From the NCBI GenBank assembly GCA_002162955.1, contig MABD01000057.1, positions 1-64,000 of the forward strand: a stretch of 64,000 nucleotides of DNA, written 5' to 3'. The notes below the pieces were generated by a model. The model worked only from the letters and a program-made list of their open reading frames with translations, made no database searches and was not told where the DNA came from. This DNA comes from Gammaproteobacteria bacterium 45_16_T64. GTDB lineage: Bacteria > Pseudomonadota > Gammaproteobacteria > Pseudomonadales > Ketobacteraceae. A program made the translations under genes and the position numbers. How positions within the stretch are numbered: position 1 is the first letter of the stretch; every line of letters begins with the position of its first letter. Shown piece after piece: positions 8,613 through 18,121 of the stretch.

Positions 8613-9569
8613 CTATTGCTCTTCGTAGCTTGCAGAAACTGAGATTATATAGATTTCGAAATTTGCATATTCAGCATCAAGTACGATTGAAATGTATGCG
8701 TCGCCATCAGAATCCGTTGTAACCGCTAGTGGATTCAACCCTGTGGACACAGCGCCAATACTATCTGACAAGTCATATCTTACGCCACATTCATCATCTG
8801 AAATCGTAATGTCCGCCGACATTTCATGCTTTGTAAAAGAATCGTAGTCTTCTATTTCAATGTAATCTGCGCCGTCTCTTTCTACAGTAACTGTTTCTGT
8901 AACTGCCAAAGAAGCATATGATCTAACAGCCAATATAGGCATATTACAATCAGTATCAGACACATCACGCCTTGCCCCAATAGCGTATTTAACACTAATT
9001 GCAATTTCGTAATCTGTATTTTCTTCCAAGCCAGTCTTGTGCACTGTTCCAACGACAATTACACCATCACTTAATTCTGCGTCATCATGCTCAACTGACA
9101 CCTGTAGCGCAGACTCTCCAAACTGTTCAGCAAGAGCTAAATCAGCGCTATATTTACTCTCTTCTGCCTCTACATAGTTTGCAGCCTTGAAAAACACCCA
9201 TACAGATGTATTGATAAAGTCATTTACAGTCCAGGTATCCCCCTCTGTAACCTCTACAGTTACCTTCTCATCAATAAAAAATGGGAACCCAAAAGCAAAG
9301 CTCTGGGTGCTCAACGTGTAAGTTGTAGTTTCTTCTGGAGTTACAGAGATACTACCCTCAAGACCTACCTCGCCAATATCCGGCTTTATCTCTATGGATC
9401 TTATACCCGCACCTTTTGCTAGCTCTACTTCCCAATCTAGCGTGGTCGAGTTCCCAGATATAATCGATGACTCTAGAGCGGTAAAAGTAATGGTAGGCTT
9501 ACAACCAGCGAGCAGGAAACATGCTCCGACAACTGGCAAATATCGCACAAAAGAGTTAAAAGCGGCCAT
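8613..9569 (-). CDS. Predicted lipoprotein with Ig-like N-terminal domain, function unknown
   Basis: A 318-residue exported protein I cannot assign to a family. A type II signal peptide ends in the lipobox LLAGC (Cys about residue 23), so it should be lipid-anchored. The mature N-terminus (FTALESSIISGNSTTLDWEV, then a beta-rich stretch ending in TPEETTTYTLST) looks like the Ig-like fold found in many surface lipoproteins. The rest is acidic, beta-rich and repetitive in Asp and Glu, with three Cys after the lipobox (two in the C-terminal third). I chose ATG 9569 over the TTG one codon upstream because AAGGA sits 6 bases before it. It is read toward the aldehyde dehydrogenase gene, with a 17-bp gap. 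Confidence 0.75.
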   Translation of the reverse strand: MAAFNSFVRYLPVVGACFLLAGCKPTITFTALESSIISGNSTTLDWEVELAKGAGIRSIEIKPDIGEVGLEGSISVTPEETTTYTLSTQSFAFGFPFFIDEKVTVEVTEGDTWTVNDFINTSVWVFFKAANYVEAEESKYSADLALAEQFGESALQVSVEHDDAELSDGVIVVGTVHKTGLEENTDYEIAISVKYAIGARRDVSDTDCNMPILAVRSYASLAVTETVTVERDGADYIEIEDYDSFTKHEMSADITISDDECGVRYDLSDSIGAVSTGLNPLAVTTDSDGDAYISIVLDAEYANFEIYIISVSASYEEQ

Positions 9570-9685
9570 CAAATATCCTTAAATACTATGAAAACAAAGA
9601 CGTTAGAGTGATGTTACGTTTTCTTAGTTCCATTTGAAAGTATCGACTTAACGATTCTCCCCTTCTCTATGAGGTCATTCCACTC

Positions 9686-12106
9686 TTAGCCAAATTTACT
9701 TTGACCTACATTCATAGAGGTGAGCAATTCTGGCTCTCCAATACCATAACCCTGCGCGAAATCTACACCTATTTCCTTCAGTTTATGGAGTGTCTCATCA
9801 TTTTCCACAAATTCCGCGATTGTCATGGTATTCATCACATGCCCAACTTCATTGATGGACTTCACCATCGCCAAATCAACAGGGTCATTTATCATCTGCC
9901 TAACAAAACTGCCGTCAATTTTCAGAAAATCAACAGGCAACGATTTCAGGTAACCGTAGGAGGAAAATCCACTTCCAAAATCATCTAATGCGAACTTACA
10001 CCCGAATGCCTTAAATTTATGTATAAACTCTAAGGTCTGAGCCAGATTATAGATTGCCATCGACTCAGTGATTTCAAAACAAATCAGATTGCCGGGTATT
10101 TTCGTACGCTGGAACTGCTCATCAACAAACTGAAAAAAGGTCTCATCACTAATCGAATGGCCCGACAAATTAATCGAACACAACCCCGTATAGACGCTAC
10201 GCTTTCCAGCATTTGCCGCTAGCCATCTAAACGCGCTTTTGATTACCCAGCGATCAATTTGTGGCATCAAGTTATACCGCTCCGCCGCGGGCAAAAAAGC
10301 ACCTGGCGGAATTATTTTTCCATCTTGACCAAGCATTCGCACCAACATCTCAAAATGCGTCTGCGTGCCAGCAGCGGTGGATATCGGACATATTTTTTGA
10401 GATGAAAGCACAAGCAAATCGTGCTCAAGGGCGTAGTTAATCTTAGTGACCCACTCAAGTTGCTCATGTTGATGCGCTAAGTTTTTTTGGTTTTTATCGT
10501 ACAGCTGAATACGATTTTTCCCGCCATCTTTTGCCGCATGGACTGCAAAATCCGCATAACTTAATACTGTCTGGACATGCTTAATCGCGCTAGAGATCAG
10601 TACAATTCCAATGCTCGCGGTGAGTGAGAATATTTTCCCATCCCATACAAAGCGAAACTCACGTATGGATTCTAGAATGGATTCTGCAATACTATTTGCT
10701 CCGACTTCATTGCAATTTTTAAGCATAATCGCAAACTCATCCCCTCCCATCCTAGCAACAACATCATACGTTCTTACCTTTGATTCCAACAATCTCGCAA
10801 GCTGTCGGAGCAACTCATCCCCTGCATGATGACCACAACTTTCATTGATTACTTTAAACTGGTCCAAATCAACCAGAAGGAAGGAATGACCGTGCCCTTT
10901 ACGCTTAGCTGAATCCAGGGATATTTTAATCTGTTTTTCAAATTCCTGCCTATTATATAGATTCGTAAGAGCGTCCTTGCTTGTTTGGAGCCTTAGCCTC
11001 TCTAGCAAAGATTGAGACTCCGAAACATCATGAAATATCACCACAAATTCTACAATTTCACCGTTTTTCAACACGGGGCTTACGCTATAGGTAACCCAAA
11101 GCTCAATGCCTTCTTTTATTTCTACCAGACTATGAGAGTCGCATTCAACAGCAGACTTTGATATCAAACAGGCATCATACAACAATTGAATGTTGTCAAA
11201 ACTCGTATTAAATGGCGAGAATATGTCTTCTATGGGTTGGCCACTGACACTGCTATCACAGTGCAGCAGCTTCTGAGCTACCACATTAAGTTGCGTTACC
11301 CTACCTTGCCTATCAGTAGTGATCACACCCTGATTAATGTTATCAAGCGCAAATTTCACTTTTCTATTAGATTCTGGATGAGATTCTGCAGCGGATATTA
11401 TTTCGTTTAAGCGTTTATGTTCGGTAATATCCGTGTAGGTAACAATGACTTTTTCATTTTGACTGTCAACATCCTGCACGGGCAAGAATTGAATCTGTAT
11501 ATAACGCTCCCCGCCATCCAATTTTCTTACTTTTACTTGGCCACTTACCACGTCGTTAGACTCCACTATCTCCGTTAGCAATTTTGCGATTGATAGGGTA
11601 CTAGAGGGTGCTAACAATGAGTCTACTTTCTGTGCCGGAGCAGTGTCTTGGGAAGAGTCTATCAAGCAGAGAAATGAAGGGTTGAAGTCGACAACCACCA
11701 CCCTGGATAAACACTCGCTTATGATATGAGGATTGCTAAGCAATAGCGCCTCACAATCATTATTTTTACGACGAACTAACTCTGCTTTTAAGAAAGACTT
11801 AGCGTAATGCCAATTTTCAATTCTAGTTGGCGCGGGAGAATAATTAAAAAAATGGGAGAACTTATCCTCATTTAGGCTAGCAATATTCTCTGCTTCATAA
11901 CAATTTTTGGTTTCTTTAATGAGGAGGTTTACAGCTGTCTTTAACGGAGATATATGGCTGGAATTAATCCCCTCCTTATTTGAGCTTTGGGGCGGCACCA
12001 ATATACCTATCAATTCATTTGCAACAAAAAGAGATGTCGGTTCACTAACAACTCTACATATTACTTTATCTAATTCACCCCACGAATTAACTTTAATCTC
12101 GACCAT
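9686..12106 (-). CDS. PAS-GGDEF-EAL cyclic-di-GMP signalling protein
   Basis: About 806 residues, with no membrane segment seen. The N-terminal 250 residues include a divergent PAS-like region (around RYIQIQFLPVQD). A clearer PAS domain lies at about 260-375 (FALDNINQGVITTDRQGRV). The GGDEF domain (about 380-545) has MGGDEF and an intact RTYD inhibitory site five residues before it. The EAL domain (about 560-795) has EML in place of EAL, with the catalytic Glu kept. It also has SINLSGHS, CFEITES, ALDDFGSGFSSY, DFLKIDG, IAEFVEN and DFAQGYGIG, so the metal and catalytic residues appear intact. Both synthesis and breakdown of c-di-GMP are therefore possible. The start is uncertain: TTG at 12124 has AAGG touching it, while ATG at 12106 has only a weak site. 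Confidence 0.92.
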   Translation of the reverse strand: MVEIKVNSWGELDKVICRVVSEPTSLFVANELIGILVPPQSSNKEGINSSHISPLKTAVNLLIKETKNCYEAENIASLNEDKFSHFFNYSPAPTRIENWHYAKSFLKAELVRRKNNDCEALLLSNPHIISECLSRVVVVDFNPSFLCLIDSSQDTAPAQKVDSLLAPSSTLSIAKLLTEIVESNDVVSGQVKVRKLDGGERYIQIQFLPVQDVDSQNEKVIVTYTDITEHKRLNEIISAAESHPESNRKVKFALDNINQGVITTDRQGRVTQLNVVAQKLLHCDSSVSGQPIEDIFSPFNTSFDNIQLLYDACLISKSAVECDSHSLVEIKEGIELWVTYSVSPVLKNGEIVEFVVIFHDVSESQSLLERLRLQTSKDALTNLYNRQEFEKQIKISLDSAKRKGHGHSFLLVDLDQFKVINESCGHHAGDELLRQLARLLESKVRTYDVVARMGGDEFAIMLKNCNEVGANSIAESILESIREFRFVWDGKIFSLTASIGIVLISSAIKHVQTVLSYADFAVHAAKDGGKNRIQLYDKNQKNLAHQHEQLEWVTKINYALEHDLLVLSSQKICPISTAAGTQTHFEMLVRMLGQDGKIIPPGAFLPAAERYNLMPQIDRWVIKSAFRWLAANAGKRSVYTGLCSINLSGHSISDETFFQFVDEQFQRTKIPGNLICFEITESMAIYNLAQTLEFIHKFKAFGCKFALDDFGSGFSSYGYLKSLPVDFLKIDGSFVRQMINDPVDLAMVKSINEVGHVMNTMTIAEFVENDETLHKLKEIGVDFAQGYGIGEPELLTSMNVGQSKFG

Positions 12107-12254
12107 ATCTTCTACTGGTTTCAACCTTACTTAGATGTTAATTCAACCACTCAACTACAGAGGGGCTGTCATTAGTAAAGTGTAGACAGGAAAAGTGTAC
12201 TTATTTAGTCTTTCTGTTATTTTTTGTAACCTAATGGCGCGCTATTTGCGCACC

Positions 12255-13169
12255 TTAACTCTTCGTTACGAAGGAGATGCAAGCGGGGTCATATTCATCC
12301 GTAGGCCGACCAAGGCTAATCAAACCTTCACCGACCATAATCCACTCTCGGTGATGTAAATGCATATCCAACCCGTCGTACGCTCGCTTGCCTTCATGGG
12401 TAATCACATAGGTACCATTGGTACTGTGATCGACAAGAACTAATTCACCGTAACGGCTTTCTATACGAGCATGGGATCGTGAGGCCGTTTCGGATGGGAC
12501 TACCAAATTACTATGATCCCCTCTTCCAATAATAAAAGGAGTATTTTGTTCTCTAACTGAAATTAACCGGCCATTGAAATTAAGCTCTATCTCGGAAAAC
12601 TCATCCAAAGTAACAGGTGCTTTTATGGGTGCAAACAACGAAGTCGCATCATCGAGGTCCCAGACTATTTCCACAGCATCCAAAGGCGTTGATTTTCCTT
12701 TTACTTTCACCCGACTAAAAGGGCGGCATAGTTGCTGTTTGTTAGTAGGGAGTTCTTTGCTGGTGTCGTGAGTTGTAATTGATTGACCACCCTGAGCTAA
12801 CGAAGCCACACGGGATGCCACATTCACAGTATCACCATAAGGGTGACCCTTATCTAGCTCTACCGGCCCTTTATGAAAACCAATACGTATATTGATCTTG
12901 TGGCCCTTAGAGGTAGGGGTAAATGAAAAGTACTGCTGGATGTCGCATGCACAGTTGGTCGCATCAAGAGATGACTCAAAGTACGCCATCACCTCATCCC
13001 CGATGATTTCAACAACCACACCTTCGTTCTCTCGAACATATGATGAAATACTATTAAGGCTTTCAACAATACACTCATGAGCGTCACGATCACCAAGTTG
13101 TTCGTACAACCGAGTGCTCCCCGCAACATCTGCGAAAAAAATAACCAAGTCTAGGCCGTCTTTTATCAT
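12255..13169 (-). CDS. Class III nucleotide cyclase fused to FHA domain
   Basis: A 304-residue soluble protein. The cyclase domain spans residues 1-170 and an FHA domain about 200-290. Metal-binding Asp14 (FFADVAGSTRL) and Asp58 (IIGDEVMAYF) are present, as are transition-state Asn116 and Arg120 (VNVASR). The base-selecting positions are unusual: Glu54 where adenylate cyclases have Lys, and His109 where they have Asp or Thr. Glu at the first position is the guanylate-cyclase signature, so cGMP rather than cAMP is possible. The FHA domain shows IIGRG, ETASRSHARI and STNGTYV, the phosphothreonine-binding residues, implying control by a Ser/Thr kinase; none is visible in this window. ATG 13169 starts the protein directly at the cyclase domain with no receptor. 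The short gap to ppsA holds no clear terminator. Confidence 0.9.
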   Translation of the reverse strand: MIKDGLDLVIFFADVAGSTRLYEQLGDRDAHECIVESLNSISSYVRENEGVVVEIIGDEVMAYFESSLDATNCACDIQQYFSFTPTSKGHKINIRIGFHKGPVELDKGHPYGDTVNVASRVASLAQGGQSITTHDTSKELPTNKQQLCRPFSRVKVKGKSTPLDAVEIVWDLDDATSLFAPIKAPVTLDEFSEIELNFNGRLISVREQNTPFIIGRGDHSNLVVPSETASRSHARIESRYGELVLVDHSTNGTYVITHEGKRAYDGLDMHLHHREWIMVGEGLISLGRPTDEYDPACISFVTKS

Positions 13170-13272
13170 TGTTTTTTTAATCGCTTATTCGAACACAAAA
13201 ATTCAATTTATTCGCCAATTATAGAGCATCTAGCCCCAGAACGCGCCACCTGAGCCGCTACTGATAACTGTA

Positions 13273-15636
13273 TTATTCATCTTCACCCAAGAAAAACCAA
13301 GTATCGAGCACAGAATCTGGGTTTAATGATACAGAATCGATTCCTTGATCCATCAACCATTGAGCAAAATCGGGGTGATCCGACGGCCCCTGACCACATA
13401 TGCCAACATACTTATCAGCCCGTTTACAGGCATCGATGGCCAATTTCAATAGCGCTTTAACGGCATCATCTCTTTCGTCAAACAGGTGAGACACTATTCC
13501 AGAATCTCTGTCTAATCCCAACGTCAGCTGAGTAAGGTCGTTGGAACCAATTGAAAAGCCATCAAAATGCTCCAGAAATTGATCAGCAAGCAACGCATTT
13601 GTCGGTAGCTCACACATCATGATCACTTTCAGACCGTCTTTACCCCTTTCTAAACCGTTGTCGGCCAGCAATCTGATAACCTGCTCTGCCTCACCAACCG
13701 TTCTAACGAATGGAACCATAATTTGCACGTTGTCTAAGCCCATTTCTTCTCGAACTTTCTTCATAGCTCCGCATTCGAGATCAAAACAATCCCTGAAATT
13801 ATCAGAAACGTATCGAGAAGCCCCTCTGAAGCCTAGCATTGGGTTTTCTTCTTCAGGCTCAAATAGCTTACCACCCAAAAGATTAGCGTATTCATTAGAC
13901 TTGAAGTCAGACAATCTAACGATAACAGGTTTTGGGTAAAAGGAAGCTGCTAGCGTGGATACACCTTCAACAAGCTTATCGACATAATAGTCAATTGGGC
14001 CTTCGTATGCAGCAACCCGACGCGCAACTGATTTCTTAATATCCTTAGGAAGCGTTTCATAGTTCAGCAACGCCTTGGGGTGAATACCAATCATACGATT
14101 GATTATAAATTCTAATCGAGCCAGACCCACACCGGCATTTGGCAGGGACTGAAAATCAAAAGCCCTATCAGGGTTCCCTACGTTCATCATGATCTTGAAC
14201 GGAATATCGGGCATTGACTCAACGGAGTTCCTTTGCACATCGAATCCTAGCGCTCCGTCGTATACCATTCCTGTATCCCCTTCAGCACAGGATACCGTCA
14301 CTTCTTGGTCTTCCCGCAACACATCAGTCGCGTCGCCGCAGCCAACAACAGCAGGAATCCCAAGCTCTCGCGCTATGATAGCAGCATGGCAGGTTCTACC
14401 CCCGCGATTGGTCACGATAGCAGAAGCACGTTTCATCACGGGCTCCCAATCTGGATCTGTCATGTCACTCACTAGCACGTCACCAGGCTGAACTTTGTCC
14501 ATCTCTTTGACGTTCATGACAACCCGTACTTTACCGCTACCAATTTTCTGGCCAACACTACGGCCTTCTACAATCACACTGCCCTTTTCTTTCAGTAAGT
14601 AACGTTCCATTACATTACCACTGCGACTCTTGACTGTTTCTGGGCGCGCTTGAACGATGTAAATCTTTCCATCGTCACCGTCTTTTGCCCACTCAACGTC
14701 AACCGGGTGCTTGTAGTGCTTTTCAATGATCATGCACTGCTTAGCAAGTTCTTCCACGTCAGCGTCGGAGATAGAAAACAACACCCTTTCTTCTATGTCT
14801 ACATCAACGGTCTTCACTGATTTCCCAGCGCTCGATTCTTCACCAAATACCATCTTAATGGCTTTACTACCTACATTTCTTCGAAGAATTGCAGGCCGGC
14901 TTCTTTCTAGCGTTGGTTTGTGTACATAGAATTCGTCTGGATTTACCGCGCCTTGAACCACGGTTTCACCTAGCCCGTATGAGCCAGTAATAAAGACTAC
15001 GTCATCAAAGCCCGATTCCGTATCCAACGAAAACATCACGCCAGCGGCACCACGATCACTTCTGACCATTCGCTGGATGCCTGCAGAGAGGGCAACCTTT
15101 TCGTGCTCAAAGCCTTGGTGGACACGATAAGAAATTGCCCGATCATTGTATAATGAAGCAAATACCTCTTTTATCGCATCGAGAGTATTCTGTAAGCCAT
15201 TGATATTAAGAAAGGTTTCTTGCTGGCCCGCAAATGAAGCATCGGGTAAATCTTCCGCTGTAGCTGAGGACCGTACAGCGACAGAGATGTTCTCTTGCCC
15301 CCCTTGTAACTCTGCATACGCCTCGGCTATAGCTTTTTCTAGTTCAGGCTGGAAAGGTGTATCCATTATCCATTGACGAATATTTGCACCGACCTCCGCA
15401 AGCTTGTTAACGTCATTAACATCCAAGCCTGACAAAGTGCCTTCTATCTTTGCCCCTAGACCACTTTGCGCAAGGAAATCAACAAAAGCACAGGCGGTCG
15501 TTGCAAATCCTCCTGGAACAGAAACACCCGCCCCAGCAAGATTACTGATCATTTCACCAAGCGATGCGTTTTTCCCGCCCACACGCTCAATATCATTCTT
15601 ACATAAGCTCTCGAACCAAACGACGTAATCTTTCAA
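13273..15636 (-). CDS. ppsA: Phosphoenolpyruvate synthase
   Basis: PpsA converts pyruvate, ATP and water to PEP, AMP and phosphate, the entry to gluconeogenesis. The protein has about 787 residues, the usual size. The N-terminal ATP-grasp domain ([32 protein letters not shown]) is followed by the swivelling domain with the phosphorylated His417 in [13 protein letters not shown], and by the C-terminal PEP/pyruvate barrel ([41 protein letters not shown]). The frame is open to a GTG at 15651. I prefer TTG 15636 because AGGAGA lies 6 bases upstream and the family usually begins just before this point ([10 protein letters not shown]). It is divergent from ppsR, its regulator, an arrangement common in proteobacteria. 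Confidence 0.96.
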   Translation of the reverse strand: MKDYVVWFESLCKNDIERVGGKNASLGEMISNLAGAGVSVPGGFATTACAFVDFLAQSGLGAKIEGTLSGLDVNDVNKLAEVGANIRQWIMDTPFQPELEKAIAEAYAELQGGQENISVAVRSSATAEDLPDASFAGQQETFLNINGLQNTLDAIKEVFASLYNDRAISYRVHQGFEHEKVALSAGIQRMVRSDRGAAGVMFSLDTESGFDDVVFITGSYGLGETVVQGAVNPDEFYVHKPTLERSRPAILRRNVGSKAIKMVFGEESSAGKSVKTVDVDIEERVLFSISDADVEELAKQCMIIEKHYKHPVDVEWAKDGDDGKIYIVQARPETVKSRSGNVMERYLLKEKGSVIVEGRSVGQKIGSGKVRVVMNVKEMDKVQPGDVLVSDMTDPDWEPVMKRASAIVTNRGGRTCHAAIIARELGIPAVVGCGDATDVLREDQEVTVSCAEGDTGMVYDGALGFDVQRNSVESMPDIPFKIMMNVGNPDRAFDFQSLPNAGVGLARLEFIINRMIGIHPKALLNYETLPKDIKKSVARRVAAYEGPIDYYVDKLVEGVSTLAASFYPKPVIVRLSDFKSNEYANLLGGKLFEPEEENPMLGFRGASRYVSDNFRDCFDLECGAMKKVREEMGLDNVQIMVPFVRTVGEAEQVIRLLADNGLERGKDGLKVIMMCELPTNALLADQFLEHFDGFSIGSNDLTQLTLGLDRDSGIVSHLFDERDDAVKALLKLAIDACKRADKYVGICGQGPSDHPDFAQWLMDQGIDSVSLNPDSVLDTWFFLGEDE

Positions 15637-15716
15637 GGACGGTCTCCTCACCTATACTCTGTTTGTAATAAGCGCTTTTGATGCATATGTTGCTATACCA
15701 GGGTAAATGCACAGCA

Positions 15717-15733
15717 AAGTATTAAAAATACTT
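15717..15733. promoter_or_regulatory. Inverted repeat in the ppsA-ppsR divergent promoter region
   Basis: AAGTATT (15717-15723) and AATACTT (15727-15733) form a perfect 7-bp dyad around AAA, in the 236-bp gap between two divergent genes. Its symmetry and position fit an operator, but I cannot link it to a known regulator. The rest of the gap is AT-rich with no coding potential. Confidence 0.3.
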
Positions 15734-15872
15734 CAACACCTAGCGAGCTATATCAATGGCCAAAAGCAAAGGTCTAATGGGTTAAAGTCTACTAAAAAAG
15801 AAAACAAATTACTCGTTCTAAATTGAAATTCACGTTAAATTATAGCCACTTATATTCGAAGGATAACGCTCA

Positions 15873-16691
15873 ATGAAACGTACCGCCTTTTTTATTTCCG
15901 ATGGCACAGGTATCACCGCCGAAACGCTGGGAAATAGCCTACTCGCTCAATTTGGACACGTTGAATTCGAAAGAATAACCATTCCTTACGTTGGCGACGA
16001 ACTAAGCGTTCGAGATGCCGTGGCTCAGATAAACAAAGCAGCCAAGGTAGATGGAAGTACCCCCATCATTTTCGACACTATCGTTAATCAGCATATTCGT
16101 GAAGAAATCGCTAATGCCGACGGATTCATGATGGATGTATTCGCAACATTTCTAAAACCGCTAGAGGCTGTACTTGAAACCGGCTCATCCTACTCGGTTG
16201 GTAAATCCCACTCAATAGTGGATGATCAGTCCTACAAGGTTAGGATAGATGCGGTCAATTTTGCTCTCGATAATGATGATGGCGCTAGGACACGTTATTA
16301 TGACAAGGCGGACGTTGTCTTGATTGGGGTGTCTCGCTCAGGAAAAACACCCACTTGTCTTTACTTGGCGCTTCAGTTTGGTATAAAGGCGGCAAATTAC
16401 CCATTAACAGAAGATGACTTAGATGATGTGCAAATGCCTAAACCGCTAAAAGCGCACAGACAGAAATTATTTGGATTGAGCATCGAAGCGGAGCGACTTT
16501 CGGCCATCAGGACTGAACGAAAATCAAACAGCAAATATGCATCGCTTAGTCAATGTGAATCGGAAGTACGCGGAGCCGAAGCAATCTATAATAGATTCAA
16601 GATTCCATACCTCAATTCAACGCATGCGTCTGTAGAAGAAATATCAACTCGAATACTAGCGGAAACAAATATCGAGAGACGCCTACAATAG
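15873..16691 (+). CDS. ppsR: PEP synthase regulatory protein (kinase/pyrophosphorylase, DUF299)
   Basis: PpsR inactivates PEP synthase by ADP-dependent phosphorylation of a Thr next to the catalytic His, and reactivates it by phosphate-dependent pyrophosphorolysis. The 272-residue product opens with the family hallmark [15 protein letters not shown] and carries the P-loop [10 protein letters not shown] (about 152-161). The helical C-terminal part has [11 protein letters not shown] and the usual final segment [10 protein letters not shown]. Its target, ppsA, is divergently transcribed next door, and the target Thr lies in the TCH sequence of that protein. The start ATG 15873 has AAGGA 9 bases upstream. 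Length and position leave little doubt. Confidence 0.96.
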   Translation: MKRTAFFISDGTGITAETLGNSLLAQFGHVEFERITIPYVGDELSVRDAVAQINKAAKVDGSTPIIFDTIVNQHIREEIANADGFMMDVFATFLKPLEAVLETGSSYSVGKSHSIVDDQSYKVRIDAVNFALDNDDGARTRYYDKADVVLIGVSRSGKTPTCLYLALQFGIKAANYPLTEDDLDDVQMPKPLKAHRQKLFGLSIEAERLSAIRTERKSNSKYASLSQCESEVRGAEAIYNRFKIPYLNSTHASVEEISTRILAETNIERRLQ

Positions 16692-16721
16692 TAGGGGTCA
16701 CTTGAGTAGGCAGATTTTTTT

Positions 16722-18101
16722 GTGACAATATTATCTATCGAAAACCTCCCTTATGAGCCAAACAGCCTGATCTTAATGGAAAGGCTTGTTGCTCTTCCAT
16801 GGCCCGTTCTACTCGATAGCGGGCAGCATCAAAGCGACTACCCCTCCCACCACGTGGATATCATTGCCGCATCACCGAGTAAGCAAATCAGCTCAAAGGA
16901 TGGCGTCACTACTATTGTTGAAGGGGAGTTTGAAGCAAAAACAATAGCTGAAACGCTATTTAGCGCTATCAAGAATAGATTACCCTCCTACACCACCAAT
17001 AAGCACGAATCACTACCCGGCGCACCTGGTTGGTATGGATGCCTATCATATGACATGGGCAAACAACTTGAGACCCTACCAACTAACACAGCAAATGATC
17101 TTGCTTTAACAGACGGGGAATTCGGTTTCTACGAATGGGTAATTGTCACGGATCACGAAGCAAAATCAACGACACTGATCTCCACACCTAACGCCAATCT
17201 AAAGAAGGTACGGAGACTGTTGAACGAAGGACTAAGAAAACCTCAAGAGTTCAGCTTGCTAGGCACTTTTTCTTCCGATCAAACTGCCGCCACATACAAA
17301 GCCGGCTTCAAACGTATCCAGCAATATATTATTGCTGGGGATGTATATCAGATAAATTTCGCGCAACGATTTTCTGCCTGTTACCAGGGTTCAACTTGGA
17401 CCGCATACAAGGCCCTTCGGGCAAAGAACCCTGCACCTATGGGCGCTTTCTTTTCCAATGGACAATTCGAACTCCTCAGCCTCTCTCCTGAGCGCTTTAT
17501 CCAATCAAGAAACGGCTCATTAATCACATCCCCTATCAAAGGCACGCGCCCCCGGGATAGCAACAAAGAGGTTGATGCAAGAAGTGCAGAGGACCTGCGC
17601 AACAGCGAGAAAGACCAGGCCGAAAACCTGATGATTGTTGATTTATTGCGCAACGACTTTGGTAAAGTCTGCGTTCCTGGAAGTGTCAAAGTACCTGTCT
17701 TATTCGAAGTTGAATCCTACCCCACGGTCCACCACTTAGTGAGCACCATTACTGGAAAATTAAAACACGACTATGAAGGAATAGATGCAATAGAAAAGGG
17801 CTTCCCAGGCGGCTCGATTACAGGCGCGCCAAAAATACGGGCAATGGAAATAATAGATGAACTGGAAACCCATCATAGATCCTATTACTGCGGATCAATG
17901 GCTTATTTTGATGTTCTAGGTCATTGCGATAGCAATATCAATATACGTACATTTATCGCAAAAAAAGGGGAAATACACTGCTGGGGAGGGGGAGGAATTG
18001 TCGCCGACTCTATCTGCGAACAAGAGTATCAAGAAACTTTTGACAAAGTAGGCCCCTATTTAGCACTGCTAGAGGCACTCGGAAAAGACGACGATTGCTA
18101 G
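16722..18101 (+). CDS. pabB: Aminodeoxychorismate synthase component I
   Basis: PabB converts chorismate to 4-amino-4-deoxychorismate, using ammonia from its glutaminase partner PabA, for folate synthesis. The 459-residue protein has an N-terminal sandwich region (FYEWVIVTDHEAKSTTLIS) and a chorismate-binding C-terminal domain. Lys273 in SPIKGTRPR is the residue that distinguishes PabB from anthranilate synthase TrpE, which has Ala there. Further landmarks are LRNDFGKVC, FPGGSITGAPKIRAMEIID and GGGIVADS. The start is GTG at 16722 with GAGTAGG about 11 bases upstream. It lies 30 bases after ppsR on the same strand and may be co-transcribed. No pabA is in the window. The stop overlaps the hairpin at 18089-18113. 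Confidence 0.94.
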   Translation: MTILSIENLPYEPNSLILMERLVALPWPVLLDSGQHQSDYPSHHVDIIAASPSKQISSKDGVTTIVEGEFEAKTIAETLFSAIKNRLPSYTTNKHESLPGAPGWYGCLSYDMGKQLETLPTNTANDLALTDGEFGFYEWVIVTDHEAKSTTLISTPNANLKKVRRLLNEGLRKPQEFSLLGTFSSDQTAATYKAGFKRIQQYIIAGDVYQINFAQRFSACYQGSTWTAYKALRAKNPAPMGAFFSNGQFELLSLSPERFIQSRNGSLITSPIKGTRPRDSNKEVDARSAEDLRNSEKDQAENLMIVDLLRNDFGKVCVPGSVKVPVLFEVESYPTVHHLVSTITGKLKHDYEGIDAIEKGFPGGSITGAPKIRAMEIIDELETHHRSYYCGSMAYFDVLGHCDSNINIRTFIAKKGEIHCWGGGGIVADSICEQEYQETFDKVGPYLALLEALGKDDDC

Positions 18102-18113
18102 CAGCAATCGTCG
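18089..18113. terminator. Hairpin at the pabB/thrH convergent junction
   Basis: A perfect 11-bp stem (18089-18099 with 18103-18113) has a 3-nt loop and includes the last codons and the stop of pabB. It lies 9 bases before the convergent thrH stop. No T tract follows on the + side, so it may act as a stabilising or bidirectional hairpin rather than a classical terminator. Confidence 0.5.
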
Positions 18114-18121
18114 CATTCAAT

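Noticed and set aside
9701-9988. A 95-codon plus-strand frame under the EAL domain
   Set aside because: It is antisense to the conserved EAL motifs (DDFGSGFSSY) and has no independent support.
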